NCBI RefSeq assembly: GCF_004348735.1
Contig: NZ_SMKT01000006.1
Coordinates: 43,420-107,419 of the forward strand
Source: Actinomadura sp. KC06
Lineage (GTDB): Bacteria; Actinomycetota; Actinomycetes; Streptosporangiales; Streptosporangiaceae
Direction of reading: 5' to 3'
DNA: 64,000 nt
Shown in pieces: positions 55,230-64,000 of this stretch. The position numbers and the translations under genes are program-made. Position 1 is the stretch's first letter; each line of letters starts with the position of its first letter. Below the pieces are notes generated by a model. It did no database searches. It saw only the letters and a program-made list of their open reading frames with translations, and was not told the DNA's origin.

Positions 55230-55376
55230 TGCCTGATTTCTCTTTCGTACTGATTCAGCCTGATCCGGCCGGGACGCCGAGAGCTCCGGCGCGACGCACC
55301 GGAGCCCCCAGAGTCCACCGTCCTCCAGCCCCCACCCGCCGCCATTCAACGGATGAGCTTCGCTCGACGGACTCGT

Positions 55377-58300
55377 TTACTTGGGCTCGAACAGGCGGGC
55401 GAGCAGGGCCTCCTGCTCGGCCTGGTGCAGCTTCGCCGAGCCCACGGCCGGGGACGAGGACGCCGGACGCGACACCCGCGACAGCTTCAGCCCGTCCACG
55501 TGGTGCGGCAGCTTCAGCGCCATGAACGGCCAGGCGCCCATGTTCGCCGGCTCGTCCTGCACCCACACGACCTCGATACCGGCCGGGTACTTCGCCAGCT
55601 CCGCCTTGATCTCGTCCACCGGCGGCGGGTAGAGCCGCTCGACCCGGACGACGGCCGTGTCGGACGCGCCCGCGGCGTCGCGGGACTTGACCACGTCGTA
55701 GTAGATCTTGCCGGTGGTGAGCAGCACGCGCCGCACGCCCGCCGGGTCGATCGCCGGGTCGGTCTCGGGGATGACCGGCTGGAACGCGCCGCCGGTGATC
55801 TGCTCGACCGGGGACGTGGCCGCCTTCAGCCGCAGCAGCGACTTCGGCGTGAACACCACCAGCGGCTTGTTCCGCCCCGACAGCACCTGCCAGCGCAGCA
55901 GGTGGAAGTAGTTCGCCGGGGTGGTCGGGTAGATCACGGTCATGTTGTCCTGCGCGCACAGCTGCAGGTAGCGCTCGATCCGCGCGGACGAGTGGTCGGG
56001 CCCCTGCCCCTCGTAGCCGTGCGGCAGCAGCAGCACGACCCCGGAATGCTGGCCCCACTTCTGCTCGCCGGACGAGATGTACTCGTCCACGATCGACTGG
56101 GCGCCGTTGGCGAAGTCGCCGAACTGGGCCTCCCAGCAGACCAGCGCGTCCGGACGCGTCATGGAGTAGCCGTACTCGAAGCCCATCGCCGCGTACTCGC
56201 TCAGCAGCGAGTCGTGGACGTAGAACTTCGACACGCCCTGCCCGAACTGCTTGAGCGGCGTGTACTCCTCACCGGTCTTGCGGTCGACCAGGACGGCGTG
56301 CCGCTGGCCGAACGTGCCGCGCCGGGTGTCCTGCCCGACGAGCCGCACCGGGTGGCCGTCGATCAGCAGCGAGCCGAACGCCAGCAGCTCGCCGGTCGCC
56401 CAGTCGATCGCGTCGTCCTCGATCATCTGCGCGCGGCGCTGCAGGATCGGCTGCAGCCGCGGATGCGGGGTGAAGCCCTCCGGCAGGCTGACCTGCGACT
56501 CGATGATCCGCTTGACGGTCTCGGCCGGGATCGCCGAGCCCGCGCTGCCGTGGTCGATCGGGATGCGCTCCTCGACGTCCGGCTTGACCACCGAGCCCGG
56601 CTCCTGCGGCCGCTTCACCGCCTCGCGGGTCTCGGTGAAGGCCCGCTCCAGCTGCTCCTGGTAGTCGCGCAGGGCCTGCTCGGCCTCCTCGACGGTGATG
56701 TCGCCGCGGCCGATCAGCGCCTCGGTGTACAGCTTGCGCACCGAGCGCTTGGCGTCGATCAGGTCGTACATCAGCGGCTGGGTGAACGAGGGGTTCTCGC
56801 CCTCGTTGTGGCCGCGCCGCCGGTAGCAGACCATGTCGATGACGACGTCCTTCTTGAACGTCTGCCGGTACTCGAACGCCAGCCGCGCCACCCGCGCGCA
56901 CGCCTCCGGGTCGTCGCCGTTGACGTGGAAGATCGGCGCCTGGATCATCCGGGCCACGTCGGTGGAGTAGACGCTGGAGCGCGAGTACTCCGGCGCGGTG
57001 GTGAACCCCACCTGGTTGTTGATGATCACGTGGACGGTGCCGCCGGTGCGGTAGCCGCGCAGCTGCGACAGGTTCAGCGTCTCGGCGACCACGCCCTGCC
57101 CGGCGAACGCGGCGTCGCCGTGCACCAGGATCGGCAGGACGCTGAACCCGGCCTCGCCGACGTCCAGCAGGTCCTGCTTGGCGCGGACGACGCCCTCCAG
57201 CACCGGGTCGACCGTCTCCAGGTGCGAGGGGTTCGCGACCAGCTCGCAGTGGATCTTGGAGCCGTCGTCGGCGACGAAGTCGCCCGCCGCGCCGAGATGG
57301 TACTTCACGTCGCCGGAGCCCTGCGCGCTGCGCGGGTCGAGGTTGCCCTCGAACTCGCCGAAGATCTGCCCGTAGGACTTGCCGACGATGTTGGCCAGGA
57401 CGTTCAGCCGGCCGCGGTGCGCCATGCCGATGACGACCTCGTCCAGGCTGGCCTTGGCCGCCGCCGAGATCACCGAGTCCAGCAGCGGGATGACCGACTC
57501 GCCGCCCTCCAGCGAGAACCGCTTCTGCCCGACGAACTTGGTCTGCAGGAACGTCTCGAACGCCTCCGCGCTGTTCAGCCGGCGCAGCACGTGCAGCTGC
57601 TCCTCGCGGGACGGCTTGTCGTGCGGGACCTCCACGCGTTCCTGGATCCAGGCGCGCTCCTCGGGGTCCTGCATGTGCATGTACTCGATGCCGACCGTCC
57701 GGCAGTACGCCATCCGCAGCACGCCGAGGATGTCGCGCAGCTGCATCGTCGGCTTGCCGCCGAACCCGCCGGTCGCGAACTCGCGCTCCAGGTCCCACAG
57801 GGTGAGGCCGTGCTTGAGGATGTCGAGGTCGGGGTGGCGGCGCTGCTTGTACTCGAGGGGGTCGGTGTCGGCCATCAGGTGGCCGCGGACCCGGTAGGCG
57901 TGGATCAGCTCGTGGACGCGGGCGACCTTCGCGACGTCGTCCTCGTGGGTGGCGGAGATGTCCTTGACCCAGCGGACCGGCTCGTACGGGATCCGCAGCG
58001 CCTCGAAGATCTCGTCGTAGAAGCCGTCGGAGCCGAGCAGCAGCTCGTGGATGCGGCGCAGGAAGTCGCCCGACTGCGCGCCCTGGATGATCCGGTGGTC
58101 GTAGGTGGAGGTCAGCGTCATGACCTTGCTGATCCCCATGCGGGCGAGGGTGTCGCTGGACGCGCCCGCGAACTCCGCCGGGAACTCCATCGCGCCGACG
58201 CCGATGATCGTCCCCTGGCCGGGCATCAGCCGCGGCACGGAGTGGACCGTCCCGATCGTGCCCGGGTTGGTCAGGCTGATCGTCGTGCCCTGGAAGTCCT

Positions 58301-59096
58301 CAAGGGTGAGCTTGCCGCCGCGGGCCTTGCGGACGATCTCCTCATAGGCGGCCCAGAACTGGCGGAAGTCGAGCGTCTCGGCGGCCTTGATGCTCGGCAC
58401 CACCAGCTGCCGCGACCCGTCGCTCTTCTGCAGGTCGATCGCCAGCCCGAAGTTCACGTGCTCGGGCCTGACCAGCACCGGCTTGCCGTCCACCTCGGTG
58501 AACGCCGCGTTCATCTCCGGCATCGCCGCGAGCGCCTTGACGATCGCGTAGCCGATCAGATGCGTGAACGAGACCTTGCCGCCGCGCCCGCGCTTCAGAT
58601 GGTTGTTGATCACGATGCGGTTGTCGATCAGCAGCTTCGCCGGGACGGCCCGCACGCTCGTCGCCGTCGGCACGCCCAGGCTGGCCTCCATGTTGGACGC
58701 CGTCCGGGCCGCGACCCCGCGCAGCCGCACCTCCTCGGCGCCCTCGGGCACCGGCGGCGGAGCGGGCCTCGCCTTCTCGGGCGCGGCCGGCTTCGCCTTC
58801 TCGGGCTCCGGCTTCGCCTTCGGGGGCGTCACGGGCCGCTGCGGTGTCGGCGGAGCGGCCGCTGTGCCGTTCGCGGGCTTCGGGGCCGCGCCGTCGGTGG
58901 GCGCCTGGGGGGACGCGGGGGTCGCGGACGTCGGCCGGCTGTCCGGCTGGTAGTCCGCGAAGAAGTTCCACCAGGCCTCGTCCACCGAGTTCGGATCTTC
59001 GAGGTACTTCTGGTACAGCTCGTCGACCAGCCACTCGTTGGCACCGAAGTCTGTCATCTTTGGGTCGGCACTAGTTTGCGACGACTCTGTCGACAC
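55377..59096 (-). CDS. kgd: Multifunctional 2-oxoglutarate dehydrogenase/decarboxylase Kgd (E1 with E2-like domain)
   Basis: 1239 residues. The start [14 protein letters not shown], a Pro/Ala/Lys-rich linker (60-110), an E2-like acyltransferase domain (about 115-345, with [15 protein letters not shown]), then the thiamine-diphosphate E1 core ([16 protein letters not shown] [37 protein letters not shown]) and the C-terminal transketolase domain. This fused form is actinobacterial. It oxidatively decarboxylates 2-oxoglutarate in the TCA cycle and supplies E2 activity. GTG 59096 is chosen; ATG 59057 is possible. The long reading frame opposite is a shadow. Confidence 0.95.
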   Translation of the reverse strand: MSTESSQTSADPKMTDFGANEWLVDELYQKYLEDPNSVDEAWWNFFADYQPDSRPTSATPASPQAPTDGAAPKPANGTAAAPPTPQRPVTPPKAKPEPEKAKPAAPEKARPAPPPVPEGAEEVRLRGVAARTASNMEASLGVPTATSVRAVPAKLLIDNRIVINNHLKRGRGGKVSFTHLIGYAIVKALAAMPEMNAAFTEVDGKPVLVRPEHVNFGLAIDLQKSDGSRQLVVPSIKAAETLDFRQFWAAYEEIVRKARGGKLTLEDFQGTTISLTNPGTIGTVHSVPRLMPGQGTIIGVGAMEFPAEFAGASSDTLARMGISKVMTLTSTYDHRIIQGAQSGDFLRRIHELLLGSDGFYDEIFEALRIPYEPVRWVKDISATHEDDVAKVARVHELIHAYRVRGHLMADTDPLEYKQRRHPDLDILKHGLTLWDLEREFATGGFGGKPTMQLRDILGVLRMAYCRTVGIEYMHMQDPEERAWIQERVEVPHDKPSREEQLHVLRRLNSAEAFETFLQTKFVGQKRFSLEGGESVIPLLDSVISAAAKASLDEVVIGMAHRGRLNVLANIVGKSYGQIFGEFEGNLDPRSAQGSGDVKYHLGAAGDFVADDGSKIHCELVANPSHLETVDPVLEGVVRAKQDLLDVGEAGFSVLPILVHGDAAFAGQGVVAETLNLSQLRGYRTGGTVHVIINNQVGFTTAPEYSRSSVYSTDVARMIQAPIFHVNGDDPEACARVARLAFEYRQTFKKDVVIDMVCYRRRGHNEGENPSFTQPLMYDLIDAKRSVRKLYTEALIGRGDITVEEAEQALRDYQEQLERAFTETREAVKRPQEPGSVVKPDVEERIPIDHGSAGSAIPAETVKRIIESQVSLPEGFTPHPRLQPILQRRAQMIEDDAIDWATGELLAFGSLLIDGHPVRLVGQDTRRGTFGQRHAVLVDRKTGEEYTPLKQFGQGVSKFYVHDSLLSEYAAMGFEYGYSMTRPDALVCWEAQFGDFANGAQSIVDEYISSGEQKWGQHSGVVLLLPHGYEGQGPDHSSARIERYLQLCAQDNMTVIYPTTPANYFHLLRWQVLSGRNKPLVVFTPKSLLRLKAATSPVEQITGGAFQPVIPETDPAIDPAGVRRVLLTTGKIYYDVVKSRDAAGASDTAVVRVERLYPPPVDEIKAELAKYPAGIEVVWVQDEPANMGAWPFMALKLPHHVDGLKLSRVSRPASSSPAVGSAKLHQAEQEALLARLFEPK

Positions 59097-59203
59097 GGCG
59101 GAGATCGCCCTCTTCCGCAGCTCGCAGGTAAGTTCTGAGACGAATCAAGGCTACTGCAGTGTCAGCCCAGGGGGCGTGCCCCTGGGCCGACCTGGCCGCC
59201 GGG

Positions 59204-59875
59204 TCAGTGCGTGTGGGGCGCGACGGTCGGGCCCTCGCTGGCCTGGATGAGCACGAAGCCCTGGCCCTGGTACGCGAGCTGCATGGCCTCGCCGCTGCCG
59301 CGTCCGATGAGGGCGCCCGCCTTGAAGGTGCGGTTGACGCCGACCTGCAGGCTGGTGCTCCACGCCACGGCCGACTGGCCGTCGGCGAAGGTGGGGGCGC
59401 GGCCGCAGTCGAGCATGACGGGCGTGCCGTGGGTGGTGAGGGCGACCCAGCCGGTGCCGGTGAGGGTGGTGTTGAACAGCCCGCCCGCCGCGATCCCCGC
59501 GCCCTGGACGCGCTGGATGTCCGACTGCAGATGCGAGTCGTAGGCGAGGATGTTCTTGCCGTTGACGGTCATCCCCTCGTTCTCCAGGTAGAACAGGTGG
59601 ATGTCGTCGGCGTCGTTGGCGCAGAACAGCAGGCCCTGGCCCTTGACGCGCATCAGCGGCACGCCCTCGCCGGTCAGCGCCTTCTTCATGAACTTGCCGA
59701 TGCCGCCGGAGCCCTCGTAGTCGAACTCCATCTGGCCCTGGAAGGCGACCATGGACCCCTGCCGGGCCAGGACGTCCCCGTTCAGGTGGATCCGGAGCAT
59801 CTTGGAGTTCTGGAGCGCGAAGTGGCCGGGAAGCTGCTGGCCCTGGTCGAGGTTTCCGAAGAATTGGCTGCGCAT
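59204..59875 (-). CDS. AIM24 family protein
   Basis: 223 residues rich in beta strands. NSKMLRIHLNGDVLARQGSMVAFQG, GGLFNTTLTGTGWVALTTHG and GRGSGEAMQLAYQGQGFVLIQ are typical of the AIM24/TRAP-like double-psi family. Yeast AIM24 is mitochondrial; the bacterial function is unknown. It has no signal peptide. Confidence 0.87.
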   Translation of the reverse strand: MRSQFFGNLDQGQQLPGHFALQNSKMLRIHLNGDVLARQGSMVAFQGQMEFDYEGSGGIGKFMKKALTGEGVPLMRVKGQGLLFCANDADDIHLFYLENEGMTVNGKNILAYDSHLQSDIQRVQGAGIAAGGLFNTTLTGTGWVALTTHGTPVMLDCGRAPTFADGQSAVAWSTSLQVGVNRTFKAGALIGRGSGEAMQLAYQGQGFVLIQASEGPTVAPHTH

Positions 59876-59936
59876 GGTCGGGTCGTGCCTCTCGTGCGGA
59901 TTACTGGAGAACCGCCAGCATAACGAGGGGATGAGG

Positions 59937-60845
59937 TCAACGTTCCCGGTTATGCGGGGCGGTCCAGTCGAGGAGGGGCCCCTTGGGGACGACCCCGGAC
60001 GGGTTGATGTTGCGCTGCGTCACGTAGTAATGGCGCTTGATGTGGTCGAAGTCCGTGGTGTCCCCGAAGGCGGGAACCGAGTACAGATCGCGGGCGTAGG
60101 CCCACAGGTTCGGGTAGTCGACCAGCCGCCGCAGGTTGCACTTGAAGTGCGAGTAGTAGACGGAGTCGAAACGGGCCAGCGTGGTGTAGAGGCGGACGTC
60201 GGCCTCCGTGATCCGGTCGCCGAACAGGTAGCGCCGGCCTGCGAGGCGTGCTTCGAGCTCGTCGAGCGTCTTGAAGAGGGCGTCGACGGCTTCGTCGTAG
60301 GCGGCCTGGGCGGTGGCGAACCCGGCCTTGTAGACGCCGTTGTTGACGGTCGTGTAGACGACGCCGTTCAGCTCGTCGATCTCGGGACGGAGCGCCTCCG
60401 GGTACAGATCGGGGGCGCCGGGACGGTGGTACGCCGTGAACTCGGTCTCCATCATCGTGGTGATGTGCGGGAAGTCGTTGGTGACCAGGCGCTTCGTCTC
60501 GGTGTCCCAGATGCAGGGGACGGTGTAGCGGCCCTTGAACGACGGGTCGCTGTGCAGGTACAGCTCGGAGAGGAACTCCGCGCCGGTGACGGGGTCGCGG
60601 CCGGGGATCCGCCAGCCGCGCTCGTCCCGGATGGGGTCCACGACGGCGAGGCCGATCACGTCCTCCAGGCCCAGCAGCCGCCGGACGATCATGCCGCGCT
60701 GCGCCCACGGGCACGCGTACGACACGAACAGCCGGTAGCGGCCGGGTTCGGCCTTGAGACCGCTGCTTCCGTCCGCGGTGATCCGTTCCGTGAACCGGTT
60801 CGCCTGCCGGACGAACCGTCCGCTCTCGACCTCCTGTGCGGTCAT
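59937..60845 (-). CDS. Glutathionyl-hydroquinone reductase-like (Xi-class GST) protein
   Basis: 302 residues with a thioredoxin-like N-domain. The catalytic Cys is in VSYACPWAQR, GYRVPCIWD-like TVPCIWDTETKRLV follows, and TEADVRLYTTLARFDSVYYSHFKCN starts the helical domain. These enzymes reduce thiol-conjugated hydroquinones. As actinobacteria make mycothiol rather than glutathione, a mycothiol conjugate is the likely substrate. Start ATG 60845. Confidence 0.87.
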   Translation of the reverse strand: MTAQEVESGRFVRQANRFTERITADGSSGLKAEPGRYRLFVSYACPWAQRGMIVRRLLGLEDVIGLAVVDPIRDERGWRIPGRDPVTGAEFLSELYLHSDPSFKGRYTVPCIWDTETKRLVTNDFPHITTMMETEFTAYHRPGAPDLYPEALRPEIDELNGVVYTTVNNGVYKAGFATAQAAYDEAVDALFKTLDELEARLAGRRYLFGDRITEADVRLYTTLARFDSVYYSHFKCNLRRLVDYPNLWAYARDLYSVPAFGDTTDFDHIKRHYYVTQRNINPSGVVPKGPLLDWTAPHNRER

Positions 60846-60871
60846 CGCTCCGCTCCCTTCCGTGTGCTCTC

Positions 60872-61939
60872 TCAGATGCGCATGCGGCCGCAGATCATCG
60901 GCAGGTCCAGGTGGGTGCGGATGCCGGGCGGGGCCGCGCAGACCGCCGGGACGGAGTTGAGCACGTGCGCGGCCGCGGCGGAGATCGGGTCGGACACCCA
61001 GTTCTCGTCGGCCGTGAGCGTGAGCGGCGGGCGGCCGTTCACGCGCAGCGAGTAGCCGGGGCGACCCCACTCGTCGGGCATCCGGGCGGCGTCCGCCTTG
61101 TGCACGATCTCGACCGTGATCACGGGCCGTCCGGCGGCGATGCCGCTGAACGTCCAGCGGGCCGCGGCGACCGTGCCGCGCGGCACCGGCCCGGCGGCGG
61201 TGGCGAGGTCGGTGCGGGCGAGGCGGTGCTCGACGTCCACGTCGATCTCGTCCAGGTCGACGCCGAGGCCGGCGGCGACCAGGTGCAGGCTCTCGGCGAA
61301 CAGCGCCCGCATCACGGTGCGGTGCGGCCGCAGGGCGCGCAGGTAGGCGTCCTCGTCCTTCCCGAAGCCGACCGTGTGGTGCACCATCTGCCAGGACGGG
61401 TGCCGGGCGAAGTCGGAGCACTCGCGGGCGTAGACGTGCGTGATCTGCCGGGACAGCCGCGACAGGACCAGCGGCATCACGTCCGCCATGAACCCGTTGC
61501 TGATCCCGCTGCCGTGCACGGACGCGCCGCCCCGCTTGCACGCCTGCTCCAGCTCGTTCGCGAACTGCGGGCCGTGCGCCTGCGGGTAGACGTAGCCGTT
61601 GGTGCAGATCACGTTCTTGCCGGACGACAGCAGCGAGCAGATCAGGTCGAGCTCGGCGTACCGGTCGAGCGCGGGAGTCGGGGCGTAGACGACGCAGTCG
61701 GCGTCCAGGTCGAGGATGTCCTGCACGTCGCCGGTGGCGGCGACGCCGGCGGGGTCGCGGCCGGCGAGCGTCCCGGCGTCGACGCCCGCCTTGGCCGGGG
61801 CGTGCGCCCAGGCGCCGGCCAGCTCCATGTCGGGCCGGTCGAGGACGCCCCTGATCACGCAGCGTCCCAGCGTGCCCGTCGCCCACTGCACGACGCGGTA
61901 CGGGCGGGGGTTCGGCGAGAACGCGCCGGCGGGGCTCAT
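60872..61939 (-). CDS. DapB-like NAD(P)H-dependent reductase
   Basis: 355 residues from ATG 61939, with GGAGGT upstream. RVVQWATGTLGRCVIRGVL is the Rossmann entry, as in dihydrodipicolinate reductase N-termini. DADCVVYAP and VICTNGYVYP follow, and ADENWVSDPISAAAAHVLN is common in this group of amine-dehydrogenase-like proteins. It does not have the true DapB active site, so it is not predicted to make lysine. The substrate is unknown. Confidence 0.8.
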   Translation of the reverse strand: MSPAGAFSPNPRPYRVVQWATGTLGRCVIRGVLDRPDMELAGAWAHAPAKAGVDAGTLAGRDPAGVAATGDVQDILDLDADCVVYAPTPALDRYAELDLICSLLSSGKNVICTNGYVYPQAHGPQFANELEQACKRGGASVHGSGISNGFMADVMPLVLSRLSRQITHVYARECSDFARHPSWQMVHHTVGFGKDEDAYLRALRPHRTVMRALFAESLHLVAAGLGVDLDEIDVDVEHRLARTDLATAAGPVPRGTVAAARWTFSGIAAGRPVITVEIVHKADAARMPDEWGRPGYSLRVNGRPPLTLTADENWVSDPISAAAAHVLNSVPAVCAAPPGIRTHLDLPMICGRMRI

Positions 61940-62180
61940 CGGTACGGGGACCTCCGTTGCTCCTCGCGAGGAGACTACGCCCAGCAACGGGCGAAAAGCG
62001 GCATTCCGTGCAACTTTCCTACCAAGTCCCATCGTACGCAGGAGTGAAGTGACGTCCAGATGCCGGACGAAATCGGGGGGTGTGGCCGAGCGGGATTCGG
62101 TTCAGTGGTACCACTGGGTAACCCCCGGATGGTTACCTGGGGAGAGTCGGTGCCCGTTCGGTGCATGTGAGGAGACTGAG

Positions 62181-63083
62181 ATGTCGGAACTGCGCTACGA
62201 CGACCGGGTGGCGGTCGTGACCGGGGCGGGCCACGGCCTCGGCCGGCGGCACGCGCTGGAGCTCGCCGCGCGCGGCGCCAAGGTCGTCGTCAACGACCTC
62301 GGCGGCGACCGGGCCGGCACCGGCGCCTCCGCCGGTCCCGCCCAGGAGGTCGCGGACGAGATCACGAAGAACGGCGGCGAGGCCGTCGCGAACCCCGGCA
62401 ACGTCGCCACCCCCGAGGGCGCGGAGTCGATCGTGCGCAGCGCGCTGGACGCGTTCGGCAAGATCGACATTCTGATCAACAACGCGGGCATCCTGCGCGA
62501 CCGGTCGTTCAAGAACATGACCCCGGACGAGTGGGACGCGGTCATCGCCGTCCACCTGCGCGGCTCGTTCCTCGTCTCAAGCGCCGCCTGGCCGCACCTG
62601 CGCGACAACGGGTACGGCCGGATCGTCAACACCTCGTCCCCGGCGGGCCTGTTCGGCAACTTCGGCCAGGCCAACTACGCCACCGCCAAGATGGGCCTGG
62701 TCGGGTTCACCAAGACCCTCGCCCACGAGGGGGCCAAGTACGACATCAAGGCCAACGCGATCGCGCCGGTCGCGTGGACGCGGATGACCGAGGACCTGCT
62801 GCCCGCCGACTTCGCCGGCAAGCTGGGCGTCGAGCAGGTCACGCCGCTCGTCGCCTACCTCGTCCACGAGTCCAACCAGGACTCCGGCGAGGTCTACACC
62901 GTCGGCGGCGGCCGCATCGCGAAGGTCTTCGTCACCGAGGGCCCCGGCTACGGGCAGCGCGAGACGCTGTCGGTGGAGGACGTCCGCGACAACTGGGCGG
63001 CCATCAGCGCGGACGCGCCGATGGCCGTGCACAAGAATGCGATGGAGCAGATGGGCCCGCTGATCCAGCAGCTCGGCTCCTGA
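62181..63083 (+). CDS. Short-chain dehydrogenase, (3R)-hydroxyacyl-CoA dehydrogenase-like
   Basis: 300 residues from ATG 62181, behind AGGAGA. The NAD site is VVTGAGHGLGRRHALELA, then NNAGILRD. The catalytic triad is in VNTSSPAGLFGNFGQANYATAK (Ser, Tyr and Lys). The C-terminal extension after YTVGGGRIAKVF matches the dehydrogenase domain of peroxisomal multifunctional enzyme 2, suggesting fatty-acid beta-oxidation. The enoyl-CoA hydratase gene follows four bases later. Confidence 0.87.
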   Translation: MSELRYDDRVAVVTGAGHGLGRRHALELAARGAKVVVNDLGGDRAGTGASAGPAQEVADEITKNGGEAVANPGNVATPEGAESIVRSALDAFGKIDILINNAGILRDRSFKNMTPDEWDAVIAVHLRGSFLVSSAAWPHLRDNGYGRIVNTSSPAGLFGNFGQANYATAKMGLVGFTKTLAHEGAKYDIKANAIAPVAWTRMTEDLLPADFAGKLGVEQVTPLVAYLVHESNQDSGEVYTVGGGRIAKVFVTEGPGYGQRETLSVEDVRDNWAAISADAPMAVHKNAMEQMGPLIQQLGS

Positions 63084-63087
63084 GCCG

Positions 63088-63888
63088 TTGAGCGGGATCA
63101 CGCTGGACCGGCGGGACGGGGTGCTCACGATCGCCCTGTCCCGTCCGGAGCGGCTGAACGCGGTCGACGCCGCCCTGGCGGAGGAGCTGCTCGACGTCCT
63201 CAACGGGCTGATGCGCGACCCGGAGACTCAGGTCGTCGTCCTCACCGGCGAGGGCCGCGGCTTCTGCTCGGGCATGGACATCCAGGGCGGGGGCGACCCT
63301 TCGGTTGAGACCGCCGAGGGCCGCGTCCAGCGACTCCACCGCGGCATCGCCTCCGCCGGCGAAGTGACAGCACGCCTGCGGGAGATCCCACAGCCGGTTG
63401 TCGCTTCGCTGCACGGCCCGGTCGCGGGCCTCGGCGTGGCGTGGGCGCTGGCCTGCGACCTGCGGGTCGCCGACCCGACCACCCGCTTCGTGCTGCCGTT
63501 CGTCGACCTCGGCCTGTCCGCGGGCGACTGCGGCCTGTCCTGGCTGCTGCCCCGCCTCGTCGGCCCGGCCAAGGCGGCGGAGATCTCCTACCGCGCCCGT
63601 CGCCTGGACGCGACCAGCGCCGACGCCCTCGGCCTCATCACGGAGATCGCCCCCGAGGGCCGGGACCTGGACGCCGCGCAGGCGCTGGCCGACGAGCTTC
63701 TCACCAAGTCCCCCTACGGCCTGCGCCGCACGAAGGAGTTGCTCAACGCGTCCCTGGACGCACCCGGTCTGCGCCGCCAGCTGATGGCGGAGACCGCCGT
63801 CCAGACCCTCGCCTTCTTCACCGAGGACCTGGCCGAAGGCATGACCGCCACCCTCCAGAAACGCCCCCCACAATTCAAGAACCGCTGA
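63088..63888 (+). CDS. Enoyl-CoA hydratase/isomerase family protein
   Basis: 266 residues. The start appears to be TTG 63088, four bases after the SDR stop. RPERLNAVDAAL and GEGRGFCSGMDIQG form the CoA and oxyanion regions; GPVAGLGVAWALACDLRVAD is the second. The two catalytic Glu positions of classic hydratases are not obvious (a Gly/Asp-rich stretch replaces them), so it may be an isomerase or dehalogenase-like member. It forms a lipid-catabolic operon with the SDR. Confidence 0.85.
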   Translation: MSGITLDRRDGVLTIALSRPERLNAVDAALAEELLDVLNGLMRDPETQVVVLTGEGRGFCSGMDIQGGGDPSVETAEGRVQRLHRGIASAGEVTARLREIPQPVVASLHGPVAGLGVAWALACDLRVADPTTRFVLPFVDLGLSAGDCGLSWLLPRLVGPAKAAEISYRARRLDATSADALGLITEIAPEGRDLDAAQALADELLTKSPYGLRRTKELLNASLDAPGLRRQLMAETAVQTLAFFTEDLAEGMTATLQKRPPQFKNR

Positions 63889-63911
63889 GCTCCCCGACCG
63901 TGACCGGGGTT

Positions 63912-63931
63912 CCAGGGGGTCGCCCCCCTGG
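63912..63931. terminator. Bidirectional terminator between convergent genes
   Basis: CCAGGGGG (63912-63919) pairs with CCCCCTGG (63924-63931) around a 4-base loop, 24 bases past the hydratase stop and just before the end of the leftward gene. Confidence 0.75.
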
Positions 63932-63932
63932 G

Positions 63933-64000
63933 TTAGTCCGCGAGGGCTAGGGAGAGGGCCTCGACGTAGCGGAGGGCGGCTAGGCGGGCCAGGGCCGGGT
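63933..64000 (-). CDS. C-terminal fragment of an unidentified protein (cut by window edge)
   Basis: The minus strand reads PALARLAALRYVEALSLALAD followed by a TAA stop at 63933-63935, in good codon bias. Only 22 codons are visible, so no family can be assigned. A terminator hairpin sits right behind the stop. Confidence 0.5.
   Translation of the reverse strand, partial: PALARLAALRYVEALSLALAD

Noticed and set aside
55353..59138. A ~1260-codon open frame on the plus strand opposite kgd
   Set aside because: Same GC artefact; kgd is unmistakable on the other strand.
60872..61939. Lysine biosynthesis enzyme DapB
   Set aside because: Only the Rossmann entry is similar; length and the C-terminal half differ from true dihydrodipicolinate reductase.

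Overview
The window is very GC-rich, starts many genes with GTG, and carries actinobacterial hallmark genes: a WhiB regulator, the fused 2-oxoglutarate dehydrogenase Kgd, a nickel superoxide dismutase with its SodX protease, a PdtaS-type kinase, a SigB/SigF-type sigma factor with an RsbW-like anti-sigma, a BsaP-like biotin synthase helper, and a complete FxsABCT peptide cassette. A filamentous actinomycete of the Actinomadura/Thermomonosporaceae type fits best. The genus is an inference. I saw no tRNA, rRNA, CRISPR array, transposase, prophage or integrase.

Layout. 0-1.8 kb: the end of a MacB/FtsX permease and a membrane-anchored monooxygenase-like protein. 1.8-5.4 kb: a leftward three-gene operon of an Fe/2-oxoglutarate dioxygenase, a methyltransferase and a carnitine-acyltransferase homologue. 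5.7-8.8 kb: a Ser/Thr kinase and a PP2C phosphatase. 8.9-11.0 kb: a leftward operon of two paralogous Cys-containing small peptides and a membrane M50 metalloprotease whose N-terminus resembles a PqqD-type recognition domain; this is my best candidate for an undescribed peptide system. 11.2-16.2 kb: an F420-type oxidoreductase, a secreted esterase and several conserved proteins. 16.2-17.6 kb: a SLATT/SLOG pair, a predicted conflict module. 18.0-25.8 kb: fxsA-fxsB-fxsC-fxsT, in which a short peptide ending FNSFI, a radical-SAM/HExxH enzyme, a TIR-like protein and a 1328-residue KGG/TIR/NB-ARC/TPR protein are encoded together.

26.9-30.3 kb: four genes with overlapping stop/start codons for 4-oxalomesaconate metabolism (GalB-, GalC- and GalD-like) plus a type I extradiol dioxygenase. 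30.4-32.4 kb: an EF-G paralogue. 32.6-40.5 kb: a scattered biotin region with an unusual biotin carboxylase-like protein, bsaP, bioD, bioB and bioF, interspersed with a GNAT, a lipoprotein, a Uma2 protein and a DasR-like regulator. 40.6-49.3 kb: regulation and stress genes (pdtaS-like, whiB, lipid kinase, sigma/anti-sigma pair, NiSOD/SodX, malic enzyme). 49.7-52.3 kb: an amino-acid ABC transporter. 52.4-64 kb: a quinone-oxidoreductase-like enzyme, a PadR/DUF4097 operon with a recognisable promoter and operator, DUF6104, Kgd, AIM24, a glutathionyl-hydroquinone-reductase-like enzyme, a DapB-like reductase, and an SDR/enoyl-CoA hydratase pair.

The notable logic is the concentration of peptide-modification and conflict-type genes between 8.9 and 25.8 kb. 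Several genes (at 15.4, 35.7, 44.1, 46.1 and 52.4 kb) have a TAnnnT box 6-8 bases before the start codon and are probably expressed as leaderless mRNAs.
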